Source: Variovorax sp. 54 (GTDB lineage Bacteria > Pseudomonadota > Gammaproteobacteria > Burkholderiales > Burkholderiaceae_C). From it: a DNA stretch of 64,000 bases. Where the stretch lies: the NCBI RefSeq assembly GCF_002754375.1, contig NZ_PEFF01000001.1, forward strand, positions 3,799,501-3,863,500, in the 5' to 3' direction. Shown here piece by piece: positions 51,251 to 59,724 of this stretch. The translations under genes and the position numbers were made by a program. The first letter of the stretch is position 1, and each line of letters begins with the position of its first letter. The notes beneath the pieces are model-generated. The model saw nothing but the letters and a program-made list of their open reading frames with translations. It was not told the origin of the DNA and searched no databases.

Positions 51251-52744
51251 TCAGGCGCCGCCCTTGGCCGTCGGCAGCTTGGACACCAGCCGCAGCGAGA
51301 CCGTGAGGCCTTCGAGCTGGTAGTGCGGGCGCAGGAAGAACTTGGAGGTGTAGTAGCCCGGGTTGCCCTCGACCTCTTCCACCACCACCTCGGCCGCCGC
51401 CAGCGGCTTCTGCGACTTCGTGATCTCCGACGAGTTGGCGGGGTCGCCGTCCACGTAATTCATGATCCACTTGTTGAGCCAGCGCTGCATGTCCTCGCGC
51501 TCCTTGAAGCTGCCGACCTTGTCGCGCACGATGCACTTCAGGTAGTGCGCAAAGCGGTTGCAGGCAAAGAGGTAGGGCAGGCGCGCCGCCAGGTTGGCGT
51601 TGGCCGTGGCGTCGGGGTCGTCGTACTCGGCCGGCTTGTTCAGCGACTGCGCACCGATGAAGGCGGCGAAGTCGGAGTTCTTGCGGTGGATCATCGACAG
51701 CAGGCCGGCCTTGGACAGCTCGGCCTCGCGCCGGTCGCTGATGGCGATCTCGGTGGGGCACTTCTGGTCCACGCCGCCGTCGTCGCTGGGGAAGGTGTGC
51801 AGCGGCAGGTTTTCCACCGCGCCGCCCGACTCGATGCCGCGGATGCGCGAACCCCAGCCGTACAGCTTGTACGAGCGGTTGATGTTGGTCGCCATTGCAT
51901 AGGCGGCATTGGCCCAGGCGTATTTGCTGTGGTCGGCGCCGGCGGTGTCTTCCTCGAAGTCGAACTCTTCCACCGGGTTGGTGTTGGCGCCGTAGGGCGT
52001 GCGCGCCAGGAAGCGCGGCATGCACATGCCCAGGTACTTGGAGTCGTCCGACTCGCGCAGGCTGCGCCAGCCGGCGTACTCGGGCGTGGAAAAGATCTTG
52101 GTCAGGTCGCGTGGGTTGGCCAGCTCCTGCCACGACTCCATCTGCATGAGGTTGGGGCTGGCGCCGGTGATGAAGGGCGCGTGGGCCGAGGCGGCGATCT
52201 TGGCCATCTCGCCGAGCATCTCGACGTCGGGCGGGCTCTGGTCGAAGTGGTAGTCGCCCACCAGCGCGCCGAAGGGTTCGCCGCCGAACTGGCCGTACTC
52301 TTCCTCGTAGATCTTCTTGAACATCGGGCTCTGGTCCCAGGCCGCGCCCTTGAACTTCTTGAGGTTCTTGGCCAGCTCGACCTTGGAGATGTCCATCACC
52401 CGGATCTTCAGGTTCTCGTCGGTCTCGGTGTTGTTCACCATGTAGTGCAGGCCGCGCCACGCACTCTCGAGCTTCTGGTAGTCGGGGTGGTGGATGATCT
52501 TGTTCACCTGATCGGTGAGCTTGGCGTCGATCGCGGCGATCATGGCCTGGATCGACCGGGTCACGTCCTTGCCGATGACGGTGCTGTTGCTCAGCGCCTG
52601 CTGCGCCAGCGTGAGCACGGCGGCTTCGACGGCGCTCTTGGCTTCGTCGCTGCGCGGCTTGAATTCTTTTTGCAGCAGCGACGAAAAGTCGCTTCCCGCA
52701 TACGCAACGTCTTTCAGTGCGCTCTGCTCGAGTGCGTCGGCCAT
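51251..52744 (-). CDS. tssC: T6SS sheath protein TssC
   Basis: The 497-residue large sheath subunit (VipB type) pairs with TssB to make the contractile sheath. Family blocks are LESAWRGLHYMVNNTETDEN, YGQFGGEPFGALVGDYHFDQ, WRSLRESDDSKYLGMCMPRF and the C-terminal YYTSKFFLRPHYQLEGLTVS. It is full length. It follows tssB by 61 bp on the same strand. The gene is well conserved in codon use, consistent with strong expression. Confidence 0.96.
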   Translation of the reverse strand: MADALEQSALKDVAYAGSDFSSLLQKEFKPRSDEAKSAVEAAVLTLAQQALSNSTVIGKDVTRSIQAMIAAIDAKLTDQVNKIIHHPDYQKLESAWRGLHYMVNNTETDENLKIRVMDISKVELAKNLKKFKGAAWDQSPMFKKIYEEEYGQFGGEPFGALVGDYHFDQSPPDVEMLGEMAKIAASAHAPFITGASPNLMQMESWQELANPRDLTKIFSTPEYAGWRSLRESDDSKYLGMCMPRFLARTPYGANTNPVEEFDFEEDTAGADHSKYAWANAAYAMATNINRSYKLYGWGSRIRGIESGGAVENLPLHTFPSDDGGVDQKCPTEIAISDRREAELSKAGLLSMIHRKNSDFAAFIGAQSLNKPAEYDDPDATANANLAARLPYLFACNRFAHYLKCIVRDKVGSFKEREDMQRWLNKWIMNYVDGDPANSSEITKSQKPLAAAEVVVEEVEGNPGYYTSKFFLRPHYQLEGLTVSLRLVSKLPTAKGGA

Positions 52745-52805
52745 GATGGTTTCTCCTCGTGTACCGGTGTGTGTCTGTCAGGAAATCGGAAGGCGGGGGT
52801 GAGGC

Positions 52806-53318
52806 TCAGGCGGCGGCGTCGCCGTCCTCGGGCTTCTTGCTGGCGGCCAGCGTCTGCAGCAGGGCCGGGTCTTCGAGCACCTTGGCCAGCAGGTCTTCGG
52901 CGCCGCCCTTGCCGTCCATGTAGGTCACCAGGTTCGACAGCTGCGTGCGCGCTTCGAGCAGCTTGTTCAGCGCGCCCACCTTGCGGGCCACGGCGGCGGG
53001 CGAAAAATCTTCCATGCTGTCGAAGGTGAGCTCCACCTTGAGGTCGCCCTCGCCGGTGAGCGAGTTCTCGACCGCGAAGGCGGCGCGCGGTTTCATGGCC
53101 TTCATGCGGGCGTCGAAGTTGTCGACGTCGAACTCGAGGAACTTGCGGTCGGCCACGGCGGCGAGCGGGTCGGCGGGCTTGCCCGACAGGTCGGCCAGCA
53201 CGCCCATCACGAAGGGCAGCTGGATCTTTTTCTCGGCGCCGTACAGCTCGACGTCGTACTCGATCTGGACCCGGGGCGCGCGGTTGCGTGCGATGAATTT
53301 CTGACTGCTCTTGGCCAT
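52806..53318 (-). CDS. tssB: T6SS sheath protein TssB
   Basis: The 170-residue small sheath subunit (VipA type) starts MAKSSQKFIARNRAPRVQIE and has the signature QLPFVMGVLADLSGKP and the helix ARKVGALNKLLEARTQLSNL that is recognised by ClpV or TssC in this family. The tail is Asp/Ala-rich. It lies 49 bp after tssA and 61 bp before tssC in one operon transcribed from the tssA side. Confidence 0.95.
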   Translation of the reverse strand: MAKSSQKFIARNRAPRVQIEYDVELYGAEKKIQLPFVMGVLADLSGKPADPLAAVADRKFLEFDVDNFDARMKAMKPRAAFAVENSLTGEGDLKVELTFDSMEDFSPAAVARKVGALNKLLEARTQLSNLVTYMDGKGGAEDLLAKVLEDPALLQTLAASKKPEDGDAAA

Positions 53319-53367
53319 GGCGATGCTCCTTGCGGGAATGAAGGGGAACGGGTGGAAACGGGGGCGG

Positions 53368-54399
53368 TCATTCGGACTGGCGTTTGCCCGTCACGGTCTC
53401 GATGGTGTCCATCGCGCCGGGCGCGAGGTTGGCCATGATGTCCAGGAAGCTCACGCCGATGAGCTTCTTGGCGCGTTCGATCAGCAGCGGCGCGGGGTTG
53501 CCGGGCTCGGCCTGTTCGAGGTAGCGGATCACGCGGTCGAGCATCTGCACCGCGTCCTGGCGGTTCTGGATCTCGCCGCGCGCTGCGGGCGGGCGGGTGG
53601 CGTTGCCGGCGGGTGCGTCGCCGTCTGCGGCGGCTGCCTCATCGACAGACGCTTCGGGCGCGCCGGCTGCCGCCGTGCAGGCCTTGGCGACCGTGCGCGA
53701 CACGGTGCGCAGCGTGCCGAGGTCCACCGCATCGGTGCGGCCGGTGCGCTCGCCCAGCAGCTTCTGCAGTCGGTCGAGCAGCGCGGGAAGGCCGATGGCA
53801 GCCTGCAGCTGTTCGGGGTTCGCCGCGTGCAGGGCCTCGAGCCCGCCATGCACCTGCGCGGACGAGTAGGTGGCCTCGCCGCCGACGGCGTTGAGCACGC
53901 CGTGCGCAATCGCGATGTCGCGCACGCGGATCGGGCCCACGCCGGGCGCGTTGCCCACCAGGGCGTCGTACAGGTCGCGCAACACCATGCTTTCGTCGCC
54001 CAGCGGTGCGAGCGCGTTCAGGCGCATGGTGGGGTCGTTGTCGTCGTCCGCATCCAGCTTTGGATGTATGCCGTCCCAGAAGGTGTCGAGCAGCGAGGTG
54101 AGCAGTTGCAGGCCGGTGGCGAAGCCGACGGTGCCTTGCAGGCGCGTGGCGCCGCGCAGCAGCAGCACGGCGGCGCGCACGTCCTTGCTGCGGCGCAGTT
54201 GCGCATCGGCGCGTTCGGCCACGTTGCGCCAGTCGGGTTCGACGGCGGGGATCACGGTGTCGCCGAACTGCTGTTCGGCCTTGCCCTGCGCCGCAGCGGT
54301 GAGCGCCATGAAGTCCGCGTCGTACTCCAGGTCGTCCCCGCAAGGCGAGGCCTCGCCGATGGGCGTGAGCAGTGCGTCGACGAGTTGTGGAGTCAGCAT
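53368..54399 (-). CDS. tssA: T6SS assembly protein TssA (ImpA-N type)
   Basis: The 343-residue protein caps or guides the growing tube/sheath. The ImpA_N domain at about residues 1-130 shows GEASPCGDDLEYDADFMALT and EPDWRNVAERADAQLRRSKD. The C-terminal half has the short TssA type end: ENRQDAVQMLDRVIRYLEQA (read as IQNRQ), PLLIERAKKLIGVSFLDIMA. It is the first gene of the minus-strand sheath/tube operon and is divergent from tssJ, with overlapping promoters in the 71-bp gap. Confidence 0.94.
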   Translation of the reverse strand: MLTPQLVDALLTPIGEASPCGDDLEYDADFMALTAAAQGKAEQQFGDTVIPAVEPDWRNVAERADAQLRRSKDVRAAVLLLRGATRLQGTVGFATGLQLLTSLLDTFWDGIHPKLDADDDNDPTMRLNALAPLGDESMVLRDLYDALVGNAPGVGPIRVRDIAIAHGVLNAVGGEATYSSAQVHGGLEALHAANPEQLQAAIGLPALLDRLQKLLGERTGRTDAVDLGTLRTVSRTVAKACTAAAGAPEASVDEAAAADGDAPAGNATRPPAARGEIQNRQDAVQMLDRVIRYLEQAEPGNPAPLLIERAKKLIGVSFLDIMANLAPGAMDTIETVTGKRQSE

Positions 54400-54400
54400 G

Positions 54401-54452
54401 TTGCCTGTTCGAGTTCGCTGGTGATAATCAAAGATGCGTCAGGACCGGTCAA
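54401..54452. promoter_or_regulatory. Overlapping divergent promoters for tssA and tssJ
   Basis: Leftward, TTGACC (complement of 54447-54452) and GATTAT (complement of 54424-54429) are separated by 17 bp, a near-consensus sigma-70 promoter for tssA. Rightward, TTGCCT (54401-54406) and GATAAT (54423-54428) are separated by 16 bp, facing tssJ. The two -10 boxes occupy the same bases, so the two transcription complexes should exclude each other. No operator dyad is obvious. Confidence 0.6.
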
Positions 54453-54470
54453 TGCAACGAAGGGAATAGC

Positions 54471-54989
54471 ATGCGCACGTTGGGTACACACCATTCGTCC
54501 TATGAGGGCCTTCTTGCTGCCGCATCGCGGCGCCGTATCGCAGCCCTTGGCCTTGCTGCAGCGGGTCTTTTGATGGCGGGCTGCGCGAGCAAACCGGTGG
54601 TCACGCCGATTTCGATCACGCTCACCGCCGCCGCCGATGCCAACCCCGATGCGCGCGGGCGCGCCTCGCCGCTCACGGTGCGCGTCTACGCGCTCAAGAC
54701 GCCGGGGCCCTTCGAAGGTGCCGACTTCTTCTCGCTGTTCGAGAAAGACCAGGCCACGCTCGGCGCCGAACTGGTGCAGCGCGAAGAGATGCTGCTGCGC
54801 CCCGGCGAGAGCAAGAAGCTCGACCTCACCTTGCCGGCCGATGCCAAGGCGATCGGCGTGATGGCCGCGTTCCGCGACCTCGACCGCGCGCGCTGGCGCG
54901 AGGTGCGCGCGGTCACGCCGGGCCAGGCACAGGTGCTCAACGTGACCTTCGGCGCGCGGCAGATCCGCGTGGACGCTGCGGCCAAGTAG
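54471..54989 (+). CDS. tssJ: T6SS outer-membrane lipoprotein TssJ
   Basis: The 172-residue lipoprotein anchors the TssLM complex to the outer membrane. Its signal peptide ends at the lipobox LMAGC (Cys38). The mature domain shows PISITLTAAADANPDARGRA, PLTVRVYALKTPGPFEGADF, FFSLFEKDQATLGAELVQRE and LRPGESKKLDLTLPADAKAI, all typical of TssJ. ATG 54471 has AAGGGA 5 bp upstream. It stands alone on the plus strand and converges on the TssM-like gene 19 bp after its stop. Confidence 0.94.
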   Translation: MRTLGTHHSSYEGLLAAASRRRIAALGLAAAGLLMAGCASKPVVTPISITLTAAADANPDARGRASPLTVRVYALKTPGPFEGADFFSLFEKDQATLGAELVQREEMLLRPGESKKLDLTLPADAKAIGVMAAFRDLDRARWREVRAVTPGQAQVLNVTFGARQIRVDAAAK

Positions 54990-55008
54990 CGCCAGCCGCA
55001 CGGCGGCC

Positions 55009-56124
55009 TCAGCGCAGTTCCGCCGGCACCGTGGGCGCAAAGCGCCCGGGTCGCACCAGCGGTTGGTCCGCCGGCAGGAAGCGGCCGAACAGGTCGCTCA
55101 CGAACGCGGCGCCCGTGCCGTTCTCCGACGCCGTCGCCGTGAGGTACAGCCCGCGCCAGCGCGGCGCGCGCACCCCCTTGCCGTGCCCCTCGAACAGCCC
55201 CTGCGCCACCTGCCGCAAGGCCGGCTGCAAGGTGCGCACGCTCTCCACGAAGCCATGCAGCGCGAGCCGACCCGCAGGGCCTGGTTGCTCGCGCAGCAGG
55301 GCCATGCGCAGGCCGTGCAGTTGCGCCACGAGCGGATCGAAGAGTGCATCGAGCCGGTCGGCGGCGCGCGTGGCGTGCGCCGCGAACGGGTGTTCCACCC
55401 GGTGGCCGAGCGCCTGTGCGAGCACCTCGGGCGGCAGCGCGGCGCGCAGCGTGGCGTAGCCCTTCAGCCCTTCGAGGCCCGTCACGACGAGGTAGACCGG
55501 CAGCTGCAGGCGCAGCGTGTCGCTGGCCTCGTCGAGCAGGCGGCGCATGTTCGCGGTGGCGCGCTTGCGCAGGGCCGGGTCGCCGTGCAGCAGGTCGCCG
55601 GCCGCCACGCACACCACCACGCCGTGCAGCGGCAGGCGTTCGCGCCGCTCGGCGATCGCGAGCAGCGACTGCAGCCAGAGCCCGCGCGCGGGCGCCGTGC
55701 CGGCCCGGTCGCCGATGGCGTCGGGATGCAGCTCGATGGCCGTCAGCGCGCCGGTGGTCCACCAGCGCCACCAGGGGGCGCCGGGCGTCTCGTTCGTGGG
55801 CGGCGCCACGCATTCGGCGCGGGCGGCCGAGAGCAGCCCCGGCAGCCCGGTGGCCGGGCCGCCGATGAAGAGGAACCACGGCGCCGTCGCCCGCGTGCGC
55901 GGCGCCTGCCGCAGCGAGGTGCGCGCCTGCGCCATGGTTTCCTTCAGCGCATCGACCGCGGTGTGGTCGGCGGGCGCACCGAGCGCATCGACGCGCCGCA
56001 GCAGCCCCCGGCGCCGGGCGCCGCGGCCGGCGTCGCGCACGGCGGCGTACAGCAGCGCCAGGCCAATGAGGCAGGCCGCAAGCAAGGGCCAGAAGAGGTG
56101 TGCGGGCGAGAGCGTGTCGAACAT
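55009..56124 (-). CDS. Short TssM/IcmF-like protein with degenerate Walker A
   Basis: The 371-residue protein corresponds only to the N-terminal, cytosolic part of IcmF/TssM. One or two membrane segments lie near residues 8-28 (LFWPLLAACLIGLALLYAAV). The segment APWFLFIGGPATGLPGLLSA aligns with the TssM Walker A region PWYVFIGAPGAGKTTALVNS but lacks the GKT. Later blocks such as LPLHGVVVCVAAGDLL and LPVYLVVTGLEGLKGYATLR match TssM LNGVFLTVSVGDLL and LPVYVLVTKSDLLYGFTDYF. The periplasmic domain is absent. It is 17 bp after the TssL-like gene. NTP binding is unlikely; a regulatory or accessory membrane role is inferred. Confidence 0.72.
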   Translation of the reverse strand: MFDTLSPAHLFWPLLAACLIGLALLYAAVRDAGRGARRRGLLRRVDALGAPADHTAVDALKETMAQARTSLRQAPRTRATAPWFLFIGGPATGLPGLLSAARAECVAPPTNETPGAPWWRWWTTGALTAIELHPDAIGDRAGTAPARGLWLQSLLAIAERRERLPLHGVVVCVAAGDLLHGDPALRKRATANMRRLLDEASDTLRLQLPVYLVVTGLEGLKGYATLRAALPPEVLAQALGHRVEHPFAAHATRAADRLDALFDPLVAQLHGLRMALLREQPGPAGRLALHGFVESVRTLQPALRQVAQGLFEGHGKGVRAPRWRGLYLTATASENGTGAAFVSDLFGRFLPADQPLVRPGRFAPTVPAELR

Positions 56125-56141
56125 GGGAAGGACGGGGCCGG

Positions 56142-57467
56142 TCAGCGCGCCATGGTTTCGAGGGAGATGAAATCGGCGATGAGCCGCTCGCTGTTCTTGC
56201 TGGCCGCCAGCGCCTCGCGCAGGCGCAGCAGGTAGGCAGAGGCCATTTCGTACGGCGGTCGGTCGGAGGTTTCGCTGAACGGCATCGGCGCCGACAGCAC
56301 GGTGATCAGCACGTTGCCGAAGGGCGGGCTCACGAGCCAGCTCGACGGGATGTCGCGCCCCAGCTCCAGCGTCTCGCCCGCGCGCAGCCGCGTCGGGGCC
56401 GCGCCGGTGTTCAGGTGCATCACGGAGCCGTCGGCGGTGTAGTAGTCGACCCAGATGTAGCTCTCGTGGTGCGGCGCCACCACCTGCACGCGCACCGGAT
56501 CGCCCTCGCGCAGCCTGCCCTCGCTGGCCGACGGGGCGCTCACGCTCAGGCCGTAGCCCTTCTGGCGGTTGCGCGCCTGCGAGGGCTTGAGGATGGCGAA
56601 CACCTCGCAGTGCGGCCACACGCGCAGCCCGATGTCGAACTGCGGCGCGCGCACGCCGGGAATGGTCGCGACGTCGTCCGCCACTTTCAGCAGGTCGTCG
56701 CGCTGCGAGACGAAGCCGGTCACGCGCGGGCGGCCGTCGGGGTCGATCGAGGCTTCGAGGTCGGCGCAGGCATAGCTGGCGAGTTGCCGGTCGATGCGCT
56801 GCGTGAGCGCCGTGCCGGCGGCCGGCGGCCCCGCCAGCCAGTGCCACAGCAGGAACAACGCAGGCACCAGCAGCGCGAGCGCGGTGCCGGTGCGCAGCAC
56901 GGTGCGGTCGCGCCGCCGCATGTCGGCCGGGCCGCGCGGGTCGGGAACGCCATAGGGCTGCGGCGTGATGCGGTCCTGCGCGAGGCTGCCGAGTTCGAGC
57001 GGCGGCGGCTGCAGCTGCCGACCGTGCAGGTCCTTCAGCTTGCCCAGCTCGCCTTCGTCGCCCGATTCGAAGTAGTACTGGCCCTTGAAGCCGTGCGCCA
57101 GCGCGTGCCAGTAGACCTCGCGCACCGCGTGGTCCTGCGCGCCGAGAGCCGAGAGGTGGTGGAAGAACTCGCTGTGCGCGTTGTTGGAGTTGAACAGCTG
57201 CACCTGCAGCGGCGCGGCGCCGTCCACCGCATCGGGGTGGCGCCCCAGGATCTCGTCGAGCCACGCGACCATCGCGAAGGCGGCCGATTCGATCTGCGCC
57301 GCGCTGGCGCCCGCCACCTTGGCGTCGGTGCGTGCGATATCGAGCAGGCGCAGGGCCTCGCGCTGGGCGTCGCCATGGGGAAGGGTGGGCTGCCCGGCGG
57401 CGATCGATGCGTCCAGGCCGAGACCGAAGGCAATGAAGGGCGAGAAGCAGTCGAGCAGGCGGGCCAT
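56142..57467 (-). CDS. Second TssL/DotU-like protein with DUF4384-type C-terminus
   Basis: The 441-residue protein has a DotU-like N-domain at about residues 1-150 (ESAAFAMVAWLDEILGRHPD, AHSEFFHHLSALG, HGFKGQYYF) and one membrane helix at about 195-215 (TGTALALLVPALFLLWHWLA). The periplasmic part differs from TssL1: instead of OmpA it ends in a domain (LREGDPVRVQVVAPHHESYI ... WVDYYTADGSVMHL ... SPPFGNVLITVLSAPMPF) like the DUF4384 region seen after some Ser/Thr kinases. It starts an operon with the degenerate TssM-like gene. It may form an alternative or inactive membrane subcomplex. Confidence 0.72.
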   Translation of the reverse strand: MARLLDCFSPFIAFGLGLDASIAAGQPTLPHGDAQREALRLLDIARTDAKVAGASAAQIESAAFAMVAWLDEILGRHPDAVDGAAPLQVQLFNSNNAHSEFFHHLSALGAQDHAVREVYWHALAHGFKGQYYFESGDEGELGKLKDLHGRQLQPPPLELGSLAQDRITPQPYGVPDPRGPADMRRRDRTVLRTGTALALLVPALFLLWHWLAGPPAAGTALTQRIDRQLASYACADLEASIDPDGRPRVTGFVSQRDDLLKVADDVATIPGVRAPQFDIGLRVWPHCEVFAILKPSQARNRQKGYGLSVSAPSASEGRLREGDPVRVQVVAPHHESYIWVDYYTADGSVMHLNTGAAPTRLRAGETLELGRDIPSSWLVSPPFGNVLITVLSAPMPFSETSDRPPYEMASAYLLRLREALAASKNSERLIADFISLETMAR

Positions 57468-57720
57468 GAGGGATGCCCGCTTCTCAAGCGTGCATTGCGA
57501 AGCATGCCGTGCACCGGCGTCTGCAGCGATCGCACATGCCCATGTCCCCGGTGGTTCGAGTGGGCGTTCATTTTTTCAACGGGCCCACCGGGCCGCCATA
57601 CCGCTTGGGGTCTATGCCGTTGGTAGGGCGCAGCGGCCTTGTGGGGCGGGGCAATCGCCGTTATCTTCGCAGTCGCAGAAGAATCCAATGCACATTGACG
57701 TTGGGACACCGGGGTATGCC

Positions 57721-58416
57721 ATGAAAATTCTGATCGCCGACGACCACCGGCTCGTCATCGAGGCGGTCAAAGCCAAGTTGTCGGAATTGGGTGCCGGCAT
57801 CGAGTTCGTCCTGGCGCTGAGCGTCGACGAACTGCTTGCCGGCGCGACCGACGATCTCGACCTGGCCCTGATCGACCTCAACATGCCCGGCGCGGACGGG
57901 CAGGCCCACATCGACGAGATCCGGCGACGACACCCGGCCGTGCCCGTGATCGTGCTGTCGGGCTACGAAGACCCGTCCATCATGCGCAGCGCGCTCGAAC
58001 GCGGCGTGCTCGGTTTCATTCCCAAGGCCTACTCGCCCGAAGTCATGCTGTCGGCGGTGCGCCTGGTGCTGGCGGGCGGCGTGTATGTGCCGCCGATGAT
58101 GCTCACGGCGCTGCCGCCGGGCATCGTGGCCGGCGTGTCGGCCTCGTCTGCCGCGGCGGGCGAGCCTTTTGCGCGCGGCAATGGCGGCGGCACCCAGACC
58201 CTGGAACACCTGCGCAGCGTGCTGACCGAGCGGCAGGTCGAGGTGCTGCAGCTGCTGTCGCAAGGCAAGCCGAACAAGCTGATCGGGCGCAGCCTGGGCA
58301 TCAGCGAAGGCACGGTGAAGATCCACCTCGCAGCCATCTTCCGCGCGCTCAACGTGCGCAACCGCACCGAGGCGGTGGTGGCGGCGCAGGCGTTGACGGA
58401 AGCGCAGCAGGCTTAG
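57721..58416 (+). CDS. NarL/FixJ-family response regulator
   Basis: The 231-residue regulator has a receiver with acidic pair Asp7/Asp8 (LIADDHR), phospho-acceptor Asp52 (LALIDLNMPG), Ser in VIVLSGY and Lys in GFIPKAYS. A linker and a LuxR-type helix-turn-helix follow (LTERQVEVLQLLSQGKPNKL, GISEGTVKIHLAAIFRALNV). No kinase is adjacent. The hybrid kinases at 3607 and 6830 lack outputs but are far away. It is divergent from the second tssL-like gene across 253 bp, so it may control that pair or itself. It overlaps the convergent NUDIX gene by 4 bp. Confidence 0.88.
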   Translation: MKILIADDHRLVIEAVKAKLSELGAGIEFVLALSVDELLAGATDDLDLALIDLNMPGADGQAHIDEIRRRHPAVPVIVLSGYEDPSIMRSALERGVLGFIPKAYSPEVMLSAVRLVLAGGVYVPPMMLTALPPGIVAGVSASSAAAGEPFARGNGGGTQTLEHLRSVLTERQVEVLQLLSQGKPNKLIGRSLGISEGTVKIHLAAIFRALNVRNRTEAVVAAQALTEAQQA

Positions 58417-59645
58417 TCGGCGACAGCCGACGCCGGGCGGCGCATGAAGCCGCGCGAGGGCACGATCCATTCGACGAGGTGATCTGTCTCGGACACGGGC
58501 TCCTTTGCGTCGTCCGTGAACAGCATGCGTTCTTCGGCCAGAAGGAAGTGCCGTGCGCCCAGCACATGGAGCGTGGCGCCGCCAAGGTCCAGGGACTGCG
58601 GCGCAGCGTCAGCCGACAACACCCATCGCACCGGCCCGGGCGCCGCAACCCGCAGCGCGGCCTCGTGTGCCGCGTCGCCAGGCACGCGGTTGATCAGCGC
58701 CCAGCCGTCGGTGCCGCCGACGAGAAAACTGTTGAGACCGCTGTCGTGCACGACGCGCAGCACGCGCGCGGACAGCGGCGTGACGAGGCCCGCTTCCAGC
58801 GCATAGCGACCGCCGCCCTGGCCGTCGGGGTCGAGGTGTCCGATCTCGTCGTAGGCGGGTTCTTCCATGTTCACCGGCCGGCGGCCTGCCGGACCGTCGG
58901 CCAGCCGCGGCATGGTCAATGGAATGCGGCGCAGTGCGCGCGCATGGGTCATGAAGTCGTCGACGCAGGCGAAGGTGCCCAGCTGTTCGAGCACGCGCCG
59001 CGTCACGTTCAACAGCTTGAGGCCGCGCGCGGGGCTGACCGCGTCGGCAGGCTTCAGCCACAGGTGCTCGACGGTCTCGCGACCGTCGGGGCGCACGGCC
59101 TGGCCGGTGGGCATCGCCGCTGCGAAGAAGCGCGTGTCGAAACGGCGCGGCATGCCGGGCGGGGTCAGCCAGTGGCTGAAGTACGCGATGCGATCGACGG
59201 CAAGGCACCAGCCCCGGTCCGCGCACAGCGCGAGCTGGGCGTCGGTGCTGCGTTCGGCGGCGGCGCGCATGGCGTCGAGTTCGCCCGAGGTGAGCGTGAG
59301 CAGCTCGACCGGGCGGCCCTGCGCATCGTTCGCGAGCAGCAGTCCGGCCTCTTCGAAGCATTCGCGGATCGCCGCGGCATGGAAGTCGAGCCCGCCTTCG
59401 GGCAGACCCAGGCGCGCGCTCGCGGCGGCGTCGTCCAGGCCTGTGCACAGCGGGTGCAGCAGGCGGTCGTGCGCATCGACCATGCCGCCCGGAAAGACGC
59501 TGGCGCCGCTGTTCTGGTCGTTGGCTTTTTCGGCCCGCCGCAGCATCAGCACTTCGAGGCCGTCGGGGCCGTCGCGCAGCACGACCAGCGTGGCGGCGGT
59601 ACGGATGGGGCGAGGGGCGGCGGGCGGGGGCGTCGTGGAAGTCAT
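58413..59645 (-). CDS. NUDIX hydrolase family protein
   Basis: The 410-residue protein has a NUDIX domain in its first half. AATLVVLRDGPDGLEVLMLR and ASVFPGGMVDAHD precede the core motif RECFEEAGLL (REuxEExGu) within GGLDFHAAAIRECFEEAG; the upstream Glu of the full 23-residue box is not in its usual place. The C-terminal 150 residues (LSARVLRVVHDSGLNSFLVG and beyond) are an extra region without clear assignment, reminiscent of proteins that also contact metallo-hydrolases. Substrate unknown; such proteins often act on CoA or nucleotide derivatives. Confidence 0.75.
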   Translation of the reverse strand: MTSTTPPPAAPRPIRTAATLVVLRDGPDGLEVLMLRRAEKANDQNSGASVFPGGMVDAHDRLLHPLCTGLDDAAASARLGLPEGGLDFHAAAIRECFEEAGLLLANDAQGRPVELLTLTSGELDAMRAAAERSTDAQLALCADRGWCLAVDRIAYFSHWLTPPGMPRRFDTRFFAAAMPTGQAVRPDGRETVEHLWLKPADAVSPARGLKLLNVTRRVLEQLGTFACVDDFMTHARALRRIPLTMPRLADGPAGRRPVNMEEPAYDEIGHLDPDGQGGGRYALEAGLVTPLSARVLRVVHDSGLNSFLVGGTDGWALINRVPGDAAHEAALRVAAPGPVRWVLSADAAPQSLDLGGATLHVLGARHFLLAEERMLFTDDAKEPVSETDHLVEWIVPSRGFMRRPASAVAD

Positions 59646-59724
59646 GGGCGCCTATTTTGCGGCCGGGGGAGAATGCGTGCCTCGCGCATCCACCACCCAC
59701 TTCGCTCCCTGGGAGCCGCCTGTT

